Source: Pseudopelobacter sp964542535 | Lineage (GTDB): Bacteria > Desulfobacterota > Desulfuromonadia > Geobacterales > Pseudopelobacteraceae | Direction: 5' to 3' | Length of the DNA: 64,000 nt | Assembly (NCBI GenBank): GCA_964542535.1 | Contig: CAZIUE010000002.1 | Coordinates: forward strand, 212,193-276,192 | Notes under the pieces: model-generated | Told to the model about the DNA's origin: nothing | Database searches by the model: none | Seen by the model: only the letters and a program-made list of their open reading frames with translations | In this document: one piece after another, positions 51,643 to 59,835 of the stretch | How the letters are laid out: every line of letters begins with the position of its first letter | Position numbering within the stretch: position 1 is the first letter of the stretch | Position numbers and translations under genes: made by a program

Positions 51643-51960
51643 TTACAGGCACCCCGCCGGCTTGGGAAGCCCGGCGATCTTGCAGGCAATCCTGGCCGTC
51701 TTGCAGGAGAAGAGCGCTTCCAGTTCCTCCAGTGTGAGGCCGCTCTCCCTGGCCAGCTTGCGGTACATGGGGGCGACCTTGAAGCGCTGGTAGTAGTCCC
51801 GCAGGCAGTGGAGCACCCGCCAGTGGGCCTCGGTCAGTTCGGGTATGTTCTCCCGGGCGGCCAGTGCGCGAGCCGTCCCTTCGCTCCACTGCTCCTGGTG
51901 GAGCATGAACCCCTGTTCGTTCAGTTCGATACTGTTTCCATCAACTTCCAGGTAGGGCAT
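51643..51960 (-). CDS. dsrC: DsrC/TusE-family sulfur carrier
   Basis: 105 aa from ATG 51960. DsrC fold with the C-terminal arm ACKIAGLPKPAGCL; both redox cysteines are present, spaced by ten residues, with the last one penultimate. True DsrC (not TusE, which has only the penultimate Cys) forms a trisulfide or an intramolecular disulfide that DsrMK reduces. No dsrAB is in the window, so this copy may serve another sulfur or redox pathway. First gene of the operon. Confidence 0.92.
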   Translation of the reverse strand: MPYLEVDGNSIELNEQGFMLHQEQWSEGTARALAARENIPELTEAHWRVLHCLRDYYQRFKVAPMYRKLARESGLTLEELEALFSCKTARIACKIAGLPKPAGCL

Positions 51961-52381
51961 GGTAATCTTTCCACCTTGACGGTCCGGGGCAGGGTGAGAG
52001 GCCGTGCCACCCCGGCGGTGCGCTCCCCATGAAAAAACCCGCGCTAATAGCCGACTCCTGTCGGTATCATCGCGGGTTTCGTTGGGTCTGTCGGGGCAGA
52101 GGACGAAGTGGGCGCAAGGGTTATCAACCGTGTTCAATCCAGCCATCCGGAGGGAATCGCTGTATGGGCGTTGCGCCATCCCCTTGTCTTACGGAGCGGA
52201 GGAGGGGCAACGGCTGGTACTCTAGCAATATTATTGGATCTGATAAAGGGAAAAGTGACACCAGGTGGGGCTGGGGATGGGGGCGGGAGCAGGAGTGTTG
52301 TCGCAGTGATCGCATATGGCTTGTATGTTTTCTGACCGAATGGGTGACCATTCGTCTACCGGCTGGAGCGGTGAGCGCCGG
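51961..52381. other. Spacer / leader region upstream of dsrC-like operon
   Basis: 421 bp without a convincing gene. On the minus strand a possible -10 box TAATAT (52228-52233) lies about 150 bp before a terminator-like stem-loop (52032-52079). I looked for cobalamin- or molybdenum-cofactor-riboswitch landmarks and could not match them. Confidence 0.45.
52032..52079 (-). terminator. Branched stem-loop with U-tract upstream of dsrC-like gene
   Basis: AAACCCGCG (52035-52043) pairs with CGCGGGTTT (52071-52079) and encloses a second hairpin CCGAC-TCCT-GTCGG (52051-52064). On the minus strand the outer stem is followed by extra U residues (A-run from 52032). It can terminate transcripts from the ECF operon or act as an attenuator for dsrC. 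Confidence 0.65.
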
Positions 52382-52933
52382 TCAGGCCGAGGGGATCAGC
52401 CTGTTGGCCTGGAGCCGCCTGATGACGCTGGGAACCAGCAGGGATCCGGCCACGCCGAAGCAGGTGCTGCCGATGGAGGTCAGGATGACGTGCTGCAGGA
52501 TGATCTCCGTCTCCAGCCCCAGGAGCAGGTCCAGGCCGATGCCGGTCAGCGCCTTGCAGAGGGAGGCCAGGATTCCGGCCAGCAGGCAGGCGGGGTAGCG
52601 TGCCGGCAGGGGAGGGTAGAGGGCGCCGGCGATGTCGATGACGATGGCCGGCAGGATGAAGTTGGCGATGATCAGGGGCCCCATCTTGGTCATTCCCAGC
52701 GCCATGCAGACCAGGCCGGCGATGATCCCCACCAGGGTGGATGCTCCGATCTTGGGCACGCATCCCCGCGCCATGAGCAGGAAGAAGACCAGGAAAAGCA
52801 TGGAGTGTCCCGGCAGGGAGAAGTGGATCCTGAACGCCGCCCTGGTCAGCACGATAAACGTGGCGCAGAAGCCAAGCAGCAGCGCTTCCCGCAACGTGAA
52901 ACGCCCCCACAGAAAAACCATCTCATTCTTCAT
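52382..52933 (-). CDS. ECF transporter S-component-like membrane protein
   Basis: 183 aa, about six hydrophobic helices (FCATFIVLTRAAFR; MLFLVFFLLMARGC; LVGIIAGLVCMALGM; IIANFILPAIVIDIAG). Followed on the operon side by EcfT and fused EcfA genes, it should be the substrate-specific subunit. It does not match, as far as I can tell, BioY, ThiT, RibU or CbiM. Since a TonB receptor and TupA-like proteins lie next to it, the cargo may be a metal complex or a vitamin. Confidence 0.8.
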   Translation of the reverse strand: MKNEMVFLWGRFTLREALLLGFCATFIVLTRAAFRIHFSLPGHSMLFLVFFLLMARGCVPKIGASTLVGIIAGLVCMALGMTKMGPLIIANFILPAIVIDIAGALYPPLPARYPACLLAGILASLCKALTGIGLDLLLGLETEIILQHVILTSIGSTCFGVAGSLLVPSVIRRLQANRLIPSA

Positions 52934-52970
52934 TCTTTTCCTCCTTTTAATAGCCGGCAGGTCGTTGGAC

Positions 52971-53714
52971 TCACGTGAGATCAGGCTGCCGATCGTTCTC
53001 CGCTTCGCTGCTTTCCAGAGTCGATGGGTTGAAATAGCTGCGTTCGCTCTTGAGGCCGAATCCCCGCGCCTCGGCTGAGAGAGCCGCCTCGTCGGCGATC
53101 TTCAGGGCGCGCACCAGGAGCGGGATCATCAGGCAGTGGAAGGTGTCCCGCCAGGTGAGCGGGTTGAGCAGGTTGCGCGCCTCCAGCCGGGCGCCCCGCA
53201 ACTGCTGGGCCAGCCTGATCTCGCGGACCTCCCGGGCGAAGATCGGTATGAAGCGCAGGCTGGTGTAGACCAGGAAGGAGAGGCGGTAGGGGATCACCCT
53301 GCTCAGCTCCCGCATCATCCGTGTTGCCTGGGTCGTGCGCAGAAACACGATGCCGGGGATGAAGAAGAGGAAGATCTGCAGGGCGATGCGCAGCCCCGGC
53401 CAGATCCCCTGGGGAACGCCGTAGCGTGCGGCGTACAGGCCGACGATGATCAGCGCCTGCACCGTCAGGTAGCGGGTGTCCCGCCACAGGTCGGAGAGGG
53501 AGAGGCGGGCGCTGAAGTAGTAGAGGGCGTCGAGAGCCAGTACCAGCGCCAGAGACCAGGGGTGCTGGGCGGCGATGGCCGCCACACCCAGCAGGGAACC
53601 CAGAAACAGCTTCCACCCCACCCCCATGCGGTGGATGGGAGAGTCCAGGGAGAGGTACTGGCAGCCGTAATCGCTGCCGTGGGGCCCCTGTCTGCGGAGG
53701 TCAGCTGCTCGCAT
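52971..53714 (-). CDS. ecfT: ECF transporter transmembrane subunit (EcfT)
   Basis: 247 aa from ATG 53714. Four to five TM helices plus the long cytoplasmic coupling helices with the two Ala-Arg-Gly motifs: QQLRGARLEARN (about 168) and ALSAEARGFG (about 217). These bind the grooves of the two ATPase domains. It overlaps the EcfA gene by 14 nt. Confidence 0.92.
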   Translation of the reverse strand: MRAADLRRQGPHGSDYGCQYLSLDSPIHRMGVGWKLFLGSLLGVAAIAAQHPWSLALVLALDALYYFSARLSLSDLWRDTRYLTVQALIIVGLYAARYGVPQGIWPGLRIALQIFLFFIPGIVFLRTTQATRMMRELSRVIPYRLSFLVYTSLRFIPIFAREVREIRLAQQLRGARLEARNLLNPLTWRDTFHCLMIPLLVRALKIADEAALSAEARGFGLKSERSYFNPSTLESSEAENDRQPDLT

Positions 53715-55080
53715 GGGTTGAACTCTCCAGTGAGATGATCCGGTCGGCCCAGCCGGGGTCGGGGAGCGGGTCATGGGAGGCGATCAGCACCGTGGCACCA
53801 TAGGCCTGGCGCAGGTCGGCCAGTATCTTCAGCAGACGGTAGCGTTGTCCCAGGTCGAGTCCGGAGAAGGGCTCGTCCAGCAGCAACAGACGGGGCTGCG
53901 GGGCCAGCACCGAGGCCAGCGCCACCCGGTGCTGCTCGCCGAAGCTTAGGGAGAGCGGGAGCCTGTGGCTCAGGTGGTCCGCCTCGCAGGCCCTGAGCGC
54001 CTTCTCCACCAGCCGGTCGATCTCCCCCTTGTCCCTGCGGAGCATCTTAAGGGAAAAGGCCACCTCTTCGTACACCGTGTTCTCGAAGAGCTGGCGCTGG
54101 GGGTTCTGGAAGAGGTAGCCGACCGTGCCGGCCAGCCGCATTCGGCCGTTGAGGCGCATGCCGGACAGGCGGATTGAGCCCGAGTCCGGCCTGGTGGCGC
54201 CCGCCAGGCAGCGCAGCAAACTGGACTTGCCCGACCCGTTGCGGCCGAAGAGGTGGATGCGCTCCCCCGTGGAGACCCGCAGGGAGAACTCCCTGAGGAC
54301 CGGTCCCTGGTCGGGGTACGAGAGGCAGAGCCGGTCGATTTCGACGGCCGGCTGCTCCCCGGCGGGATTCACCGGGAGGGGAGTGGAGAAGCGGACTTCC
54401 GGCCTGGGGAAGGCCAGGGGCGCCCGGCGCGACTCGCCCACGATCCTCCCCTTCTCCATCAGCAGGTAGCGGTCCACCAGGGGGGCGAAGGGCTCCAGGT
54501 TGTGCTCCGCGATCAGCAGGGCGTAGCCACGTTTTTTCAGCTCAGTCAGCACCTGGACCAGTTCGGACTTGGATGTCCCGTCCAGCTGGGAGGTGGGTTC
54601 GTCCAGCAGCAGCAGGCAGGGGTTCATGGAGAGGACCGAGGCGATGGCCAGGCGGTGCTTCTGACCGGCGGAGAGACGCTCCACGTTGCGTTGCTCGAAC
54701 CCGGAGAGGCGCACCGCGGCCAGGGAGCGGGTGATGCGCGGGCCGATCTCCTCTGACGGGATGCAGATGTTCTCCGGTCCGAAGGCAACCTCTTCGGCCA
54801 CCGTGGTGCAGAGTATCTGGGTTTCGGCGTTCTGGAAGACGATGCCGACCCCGTCGCGGCGGCAGGAGTCCAGGTCGGCGGGAAGCTCCACGCCGACCCG
54901 GCCGGTCAGGCTCCCCTCGTGGAGGAGCCCCTTGATCGCCAGGAGCAGCGTGCTCTTGCCGCAGCCGGAGTGACCACTGAGGCAGACGCACTCTCCCGTC
55001 CGTACCTGCAGCGAAATGTCGCTGATGGCGGGGGCGGATTCGTCGGCGTAGGTGTATGTCAGCGATTCGACTCGGAGCAT
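53701..55080 (-). CDS. ecfA: ECF transporter fused ATPase (EcfA-EcfA')
   Basis: 459 aa from ATG 55080. Two ABC ATPase domains in one chain: first with GHSGCGKST, RLSAGQKHRLAIASVL, LLLLDEPTSQLD and AEHNLEPF; second with GRNGSGKSS, LSFGEQHRVALASVL, LLLLDEPFSGLD and SHDPL. Such fusions are common in group I/II ECF systems. Powers uptake by the S and T subunits downstream. Confidence 0.94.
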   Translation of the reverse strand: MLRVESLTYTYADESAPAISDISLQVRTGECVCLSGHSGCGKSTLLLAIKGLLHEGSLTGRVGVELPADLDSCRRDGVGIVFQNAETQILCTTVAEEVAFGPENICIPSEEIGPRITRSLAAVRLSGFEQRNVERLSAGQKHRLAIASVLSMNPCLLLLDEPTSQLDGTSKSELVQVLTELKKRGYALLIAEHNLEPFAPLVDRYLLMEKGRIVGESRRAPLAFPRPEVRFSTPLPVNPAGEQPAVEIDRLCLSYPDQGPVLREFSLRVSTGERIHLFGRNGSGKSSLLRCLAGATRPDSGSIRLSGMRLNGRMRLAGTVGYLFQNPQRQLFENTVYEEVAFSLKMLRRDKGEIDRLVEKALRACEADHLSHRLPLSLSFGEQHRVALASVLAPQPRLLLLDEPFSGLDLGQRYRLLKILADLRQAYGATVLIASHDPLPDPGWADRIISLESSTHASS

Positions 55081-55152
55081 TGGATCCGTGCCTGTCAGTG
55101 CTCTCGTTTCCCGGAGGATGCGGGTTGTTTGGCTACAGCCATGCAATCGTTA

Positions 55153-55190
55153 CGGAAAGCCCCCCCTTTGTGCAAAGGGGGGGCTTTCCG
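55153..55190 (-). terminator. Perfect 17-bp hairpin after TonB receptor 3
   Basis: CGGAAAGCCCCCCCTTT (55153-55169), loop GTGC, AAAGGGGGGGCTTTCCG (55174-55190). It sits between the receptor stop (55224) and the EcfA start. The core C/G run resembles the hairpin at 10997-11017, so it may be an interspersed repeat as well as a terminator. Confidence 0.7.
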
Positions 55191-55223
55191 GGTGGAGAAA
55201 CCTGACATAAACGTCCGTTGTTG

Positions 55224-57233
55224 TCAGGTCCCGAAACGGAACTCGACCCCGCCGTAGATGTAGCGGCCCGCCTGGGGGAAGCCGTAGCTGGTCTCGTAGT
55301 TCTCGTCGAAGATGTTGTTGACCCCCACATAGGTGGTCAGACTGTTGTCGAAGAATCTCTGGCTCAGCTTGACGTTCAGCAGGACGAAGTCGTTCATTTT
55401 CCCCTTGGCCAATACTGGTGCGCTGTCTTTCGTGTAACAGTACTGGTTTGCCACGTACTGCACCGAGACATAGGGGGTGAAGCCGAAGTCGAAGTCGTAC
55501 TTGCCCTCGAAGGTGAAGCGGTCGTGGGGGGTGTACTGGAGCTGATCCTTCTGGTCATTCTTCACTTCCGAGTCCAGGTAGCTGTACGTGGCCCGCAGGA
55601 GAAGGTTGTTGATGAACCGGGTAGCCGCGGAAACCTCGAAACCGGTGTACACGACTTTGGATATGTTCTGGTTCTGGCTGACGGTATTGGTGATCCTCAC
55701 ATTTTGAATGAGGTCCTTGGCGATAGTATGAAAACCGGTCAGGCTGATGGAACTGTTGAGGGGGAGTTTCTGCTCCACCCCTCCCTGGAAGGTGTACGAA
55801 CGCTCGGTTTTCAGGTCCGAATTGCCGTTGGAGGAATTATACAGGTCATCCAGGGAAGGGAAACGGATGTTCCGGTTGAAGGAGAACTTCAGCCGGGTGT
55901 CCTTGAGCACGTCGTAATGGATGCCGGCGTTGACGCTGAAGTCGTTGTCCGAGGAGTGCTCGCGCGCCTGCCAGTGGTGGCCGTACCCGGCAACCAGTCC
56001 CAGCCCCTCCAGGGGGGATATCTCGTACTCCGCCGCCAGGGTGTGGACGCTGTACTGCTTGGAGTCGTCCCTGCTTGTATTAAGTGGTTTGTTGTTGGCC
56101 GATGATGTCAAACCGTCGTTCTTCCACTGGTCCCATTCGTTGACGGTGGAGAGGGTCAGGGTGCCGGCCGTGCCGAAGTCGTATTTGGGCTGCAGGCTGA
56201 CGCCGTGAATGGTCGTCCGCACCCGTTCCTTGAAACTGTTCTTCTTGGTGAAGGAGTCATAGGTGTCGTCGGCGTACAGGTAATCTTTCATGTGCAGTTG
56301 ATTGCGGTAGGCCCATCCTTTCAGGCTCAGCTTGTCGGTGAAACGGTAGTTGCCGGCCAGTTGCAGCGACAGCCCTTCGTAGGACTCGATGCGCTCATAC
56401 TTCGGGGTGGAGGCGAAGGGGTCGCTGTTGTTGTTGATCGTGCTGGGCGGTTTGCCGTATTCCCCCTGGTTGTAGTTGAAGGTGAACCCCAGGGAGAGGT
56501 CCTGGTTGGGGTTGTAGCCGACGGTGCCCAGCACGTTGTGGCGCACCCGGTCGCTGTTTTCGCGGTAGTCGCCGTTCTGGACGGCCGTCTTGTCGAAGCC
56601 GTCGGAGAGCGGGAAACCGTCCACGTCGGTGGAACTGCCGCTGACGAAGAAGTCGAAGGCGTCCTTCTTGGCGGACAGACTGGACCTCACCAGGTAGGGG
56701 GTGTGGTCCCCGGTTTCAGCGGATACTGTGCCGCTGACCCCCTTGGCCCCCTTCTTGGTGATGATGTTGATGACCCCTCCCAGCCCCCCCTGGCCGTAAA
56801 GCACTGAGCTGGCGCCGCTGGTCATTTTGATCATGGCGATGTTTTCCGTGGGGATGGTGGTGGGATCGAACTGGGCGTCGACGGCCGAATTGAGCGGCAC
56901 GCCGTCCAGGAGCAGCAGAACGTGACGGGTGCGGAAACCGCGGATGTCGATGCGGGGCACCCCTTCGGGGCCGACGCGAACATTCACGCCGGGCAGCAGG
57001 GAGATGGCCTGGTCAAGGGTGGTGGCGTTCATGGCGCTGATGTCTTCGGCCGTAACCGTATACACCGACTCTGCCGCCTGTACCCCCTCGATTTTACCCG
57101 AAACAACGACCTCGCCCAGGTTGTACGCTTCCGTGTTCTCATCTACCTGCTGGGCCGCCAGTGCCGCATGGTGGGACGAAAGCAGGCCGCATGCTGCAAG
57201 ACACACTGCTCCTACCGTGACTGTTCTGTTCAC
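55224..57233 (-). CDS. TonB-dependent outer-membrane receptor 3
   Basis: 669 aa from GTG 57233 (GGAGG about 10 nt upstream). Signal peptide ends near AALAA; TonB-box-like YNLGEVVVSGK; plug IDIRGFRTRHVLLLLDGVPL and SVLYGQGGLGGVINIITKKG; barrel with the BtuB-like pattern (NIRFPSLDDLYN; NIFDENYETSYGFPQAGRYI). It ends FRFGT. The promoter carries a ModE-like box (57314-57337), so it probably imports a molybdate/tungstate-related or cofactor complex when the metal is scarce. The ECF genes downstream may complete inner-membrane uptake. Confidence 0.94.
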   Translation of the reverse strand: MNRTVTVGAVCLAACGLLSSHHAALAAQQVDENTEAYNLGEVVVSGKIEGVQAAESVYTVTAEDISAMNATTLDQAISLLPGVNVRVGPEGVPRIDIRGFRTRHVLLLLDGVPLNSAVDAQFDPTTIPTENIAMIKMTSGASSVLYGQGGLGGVINIITKKGAKGVSGTVSAETGDHTPYLVRSSLSAKKDAFDFFVSGSSTDVDGFPLSDGFDKTAVQNGDYRENSDRVRHNVLGTVGYNPNQDLSLGFTFNYNQGEYGKPPSTINNNSDPFASTPKYERIESYEGLSLQLAGNYRFTDKLSLKGWAYRNQLHMKDYLYADDTYDSFTKKNSFKERVRTTIHGVSLQPKYDFGTAGTLTLSTVNEWDQWKNDGLTSSANNKPLNTSRDDSKQYSVHTLAAEYEISPLEGLGLVAGYGHHWQAREHSSDNDFSVNAGIHYDVLKDTRLKFSFNRNIRFPSLDDLYNSSNGNSDLKTERSYTFQGGVEQKLPLNSSISLTGFHTIAKDLIQNVRITNTVSQNQNISKVVYTGFEVSAATRFINNLLLRATYSYLDSEVKNDQKDQLQYTPHDRFTFEGKYDFDFGFTPYVSVQYVANQYCYTKDSAPVLAKGKMNDFVLLNVKLSQRFFDNSLTTYVGVNNIFDENYETSYGFPQAGRYIYGGVEFRFGT

Positions 57234-57313
57234 CGTGAATGCACCTCCACATTTTTTTGTTGGTCTTCAGAGCGTTTACTCGACGTTGTAGATGAAACCA
57301 GATAGCGGGGTGT

Positions 57314-57344
57314 AGTTATATAGTATTGGTAATAACGTTGTAAA
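57314..57344 (-). promoter_or_regulatory. Sigma70-like promoter with embedded ModE-like operator
   Basis: On the minus strand: -35 TTTACA (57339-57344), 16-nt spacer, -10 TATATA (57317-57322). The stretch 57314-57337 reads CGTTATTA-N7-TATATAACT, close to the E. coli ModE box CGTTATAT-N-ATAACG that I remember. The box fills the spacer and -10, the position expected for repression. It lies 81 bp upstream of the receptor 3 start codon. Confidence 0.6.
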
Positions 57345-57450
57345 CAGTCAGTGTGATTATATTATTTTTATTTTTTGTATGACGGTCATCGGTGGGGATG
57401 TGAGGTGGCAACAGTGTGAGGGACGGTTGACGGTGTGGCTGCGTATGTAC

Positions 57451-57476
57451 GGAAGGCGTCCCTGGGGACGCCTTCC
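57451..57476 (-). terminator. Hairpin after tupA-like gene 1
   Basis: GGAAGGCGTCC (57451-57461), loop CTGG, GGACGCCTTCC (57466-57476): perfect 11-bp stem 32 bp beyond the gene stop (57509). No U-tract. Confidence 0.65.
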
Positions 57477-57508
57477 ATGGTCGGATCTGCGTGAAAAACG
57501 AAATGTCG

Positions 57509-58372
57509 TTACAGGCCCAGCTGCTCCGGCTTCTTGCCGGCATCGGGGAAGAAGAGCGGTGCGCCGAACTTGGCCTTGCCGAAGGTGCCGATCACCTTCT
57601 GGGTCTTCCTGGAGACCATGAAGTCGGAGAAAGCCTTGGCGCCGGCTGCGTTGACCTTGGGCCAGCGGGCCTTGTTGACTTCGATCACATGGTAGATGTT
57701 GAGCAGTTTGGCATCGCCTTCCAGGATGATGGCCAGCTTGAGGTTCTTCTTCAGGGCCAGATAGGTGGCGCGGTCGGTCAGGGTGTAGCCGTGCTTCTCA
57801 TCGGCAACGGAGAGGGTCTGACCCATGCCCAGACCGGTCTGCTGGTACCACTTCTGTCCGTCGGGGTTGATGCCGGCGGCCTTCCAGAGTCCCTTCTCCT
57901 TGGCGTGGGTGCCGGAATTGTCGCCGCGGGAGAGGAACAGGGCGTTGTGCTCGGCCATCTTCTTGAACGCCTCGGCGCTGCTCTTGGAACCGCGCAGTCT
58001 GGCCGGATCACTGGCTGGACCCACCAGGACGAAGTCGTTGTGCATCACCAGCTTGCGGGAGGTGCCGGCGCCTTCTGCCATGAATTTTGTCTCGGCGTCG
58101 GGTGAGTGGACCAGCAGCACGTCGGCCTCACCTTTCGTTCCCATGGCCATGGCCTGACCGGAGCCGACGGCGATGGTCTTGACGAAATAGCCGCTCTGTT
58201 TCTCGAACAGGGGGATCAGTTCGTCCAGCAGGCCGGAGTCCTGGGTGCTGGTGGTGGTGGCCAGGATCAGGGTCCGGGATGCGGCCATGGCCGTGGACGA
58301 GAACCCGCAGGCCAGGACGGCCAGGGTTGCGATGAACGCGGTGAAACGGGACAAAAGCTTGAACTTTTTCAT
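57509..58372 (-). CDS. tupA: Tungstate-binding periplasmic protein (TupA-like) 1
   Basis: 287 aa from ATG 58372 (AAAGGAAA upstream). Signal peptide ends at STAMA. The mature start LILATTTSTQDSGLLDELIP holds the TTTST oxyanion-binding motif of TupA, and FLSRGDNSGTH (about 150) is the second conserved binding loop. TupA has very high affinity for tungstate and delivers it to TupBC. No tupB or tupC gene follows, so the permease must be elsewhere. Confidence 0.9.
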   Translation of the reverse strand: MKKFKLLSRFTAFIATLAVLACGFSSTAMAASRTLILATTTSTQDSGLLDELIPLFEKQSGYFVKTIAVGSGQAMAMGTKGEADVLLVHSPDAETKFMAEGAGTSRKLVMHNDFVLVGPASDPARLRGSKSSAEAFKKMAEHNALFLSRGDNSGTHAKEKGLWKAAGINPDGQKWYQQTGLGMGQTLSVADEKHGYTLTDRATYLALKKNLKLAIILEGDAKLLNIYHVIEVNKARWPKVNAAGAKAFSDFMVSRKTQKVIGTFGKAKFGAPLFFPDAGKKPEQLGL

Positions 58373-58468
58373 CTTTGTTTCCTTTCCGGTGGTGGTGTGG
58401 ATATCCTGATGATGACAGGGGTACGACAGCCCTTTACCCGGCGAGCGCTCTTCTTTCATCCCGTTCCT

Positions 58469-58484
58469 TCTCCCTGGAGGGAGA
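58469..58484. repeat. Short palindrome between the tupA-like genes
   Basis: TCTCCCT-GG-AGGGAGA, 7-bp arms, in the 222-bp spacer. Similar CTCCCT/AGGGAG units recur to 58520. No gene is seen in the spacer. Confidence 0.4.
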
Positions 58485-58594
58485 CCATGGCCCATCCCCT
58501 TGCCCGAAGGGAGAGGGGAGCAAATAAACCATTGCTGAAAAACGGTGCTCAGGTGTGAACGCGTTTCCCGGGTAAAAGGACGTTGAACCGCGGG

Positions 58595-59449
58595 CTACTT
58601 GGCTGACAGAGCTTTCCATTCGCGGGAATCGGGGAAGAAAAGCGACTGGCCGTAGACGTCCTTGCCGAAGTCGGCAACGATCTTCTGTCCTTTGGCCGGA
58701 TCGCAGAGCCATTTTACGAAGGCGGCGGCATCCTCGCTGTTCACTTGGGGGAACTTCCGCTGGCTGACCGGGATCAGGGAAATGCGGTTCAGGAGCGCCT
58801 CGTCCCCTTCCACCAGGACCTGAAGAGCGATCTGCTTCTTCAGGGAGAGGTAGGTGGCGCGGTCGATGACCGTGTAGGCCTTCTCCCTGTCGGTATGGAG
58901 CAGGGTGGGCTTGTTCCCCTCGCTCCCCTTCTCGTAGACACGGTACCAGGCGCCGGCCGGTTTCAGGGCCGCCTTTGCCCAGAGCTCCATTTCCGCCACA
59001 TGGGTACCGGATTTGTCGCCGCGGCTGATGAACGGGGCGCCCGTGGCGGCGATCTTCTTCAGCGCTTCGGCGGCTGTTTTCGTCCCACGGATGGCTGCCG
59101 GGTCATCGGCGGGGCCGACGATGACGAAATCGTTGTACATGAAGGGGATCCGCTCGCTGCCGTAGCCGTCGGCAACGAACTTCTCTTCCAGGGACTTGGC
59201 ATGCACCATGACCAGGTCCACGTTCCCCTTCTGGGAGATCTTGAGCGCCTCCCCGGTGCCAGCCCCCACGTGACGTACGCGGATGCCGCTCTCCTTTTCA
59301 AACTCGTCTTCCAGCACCGACACGATCCCTGCGTCGATGGGACCGATGGTGCTTGCCAGCAGGATGAAGCCTCGTTCCGCCAGGGCCGCCGATGTCCACA
59401 GGGACAGAAGCAGCAGGATTGCCAGGGTACAGCCGGTCAGTCGTTTCAT
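58595..59449 (-). CDS. TupA-like periplasmic oxyanion-binding protein 2 (divergent)
   Basis: 284 aa. Signal peptide ends at AALA. The protein aligns along its length with copy 1 (MYNDFVIVGPADDPAAIRGTK; FISRGDKSGTH; YTVIDRATYLSLKKQ), but the first binding motif TTTSTQDSG is changed to ASTIGPIDAG. This alters the oxyanion pocket, so it may bind a different oxyanion or act in sensing. 222 bp upstream of copy 1; the pair may be co-transcribed. Confidence 0.87.
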   Translation of the reverse strand: MKRLTGCTLAILLLLSLWTSAALAERGFILLASTIGPIDAGIVSVLEDEFEKESGIRVRHVGAGTGEALKISQKGNVDLVMVHAKSLEEKFVADGYGSERIPFMYNDFVIVGPADDPAAIRGTKTAAEALKKIAATGAPFISRGDKSGTHVAEMELWAKAALKPAGAWYRVYEKGSEGNKPTLLHTDREKAYTVIDRATYLSLKKQIALQVLVEGDEALLNRISLIPVSQRKFPQVNSEDAAAFVKWLCDPAKGQKIVADFGKDVYGQSLFFPDSREWKALSAK

Positions 59450-59835
59450 GCATGAATCTCCTTTCGTGCGATGTATGCCGTCGTACGGCGCTCAGCCGTC
59501 CGGTTGCCCGGGGTGCTCTGGTCGATGAAACGGTCCTGACTCCGGATTCGGGACGGACGTGCCTTCCACGGGTGGTTCTGGCACTGCCGCCGCGCCACTG
59601 CGCCCTGGGCGTGGTATGAGTGGGGGCGGGAGGCGGGAAACCCCTGAACATTAATGAAGAGGGTATAGCAAAACCACATCATTATGGCAATGTCTATATA
59701 TCGGTTTCCGGTGGAAATACAACGGCACGTTTGATTTTCAGCAGGGGATGGGGGGAGCGACGGATCAAGTGGTGTTCTGTAACGCGGGTACGGTGAGAAT
59801 CCTGCGTTCCGCGGGAGCGGGGGGGATCAACGGCT
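59450..59835. other. Spacer with promoter of tupA-like gene 2
   Basis: 386 bp between the modE-like gene 2 stop and tupA-like gene 2. It holds the promoter described at 59662-59704. No coding potential seen. Confidence 0.5.
59662..59704 (-). promoter_or_regulatory. Sigma70-like promoter with possible ModE half sites
   Basis: Minus strand: -35 TTGCCA (59685-59690), 17-nt spacer, -10 TATACC (59662-59667). Overlapping the -35 is CGATATATA-gacattg-CCATAATGAT (59679-59703 region), partly similar to a ModE box. The promoter is good; the operator is weak. Confidence 0.45.
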
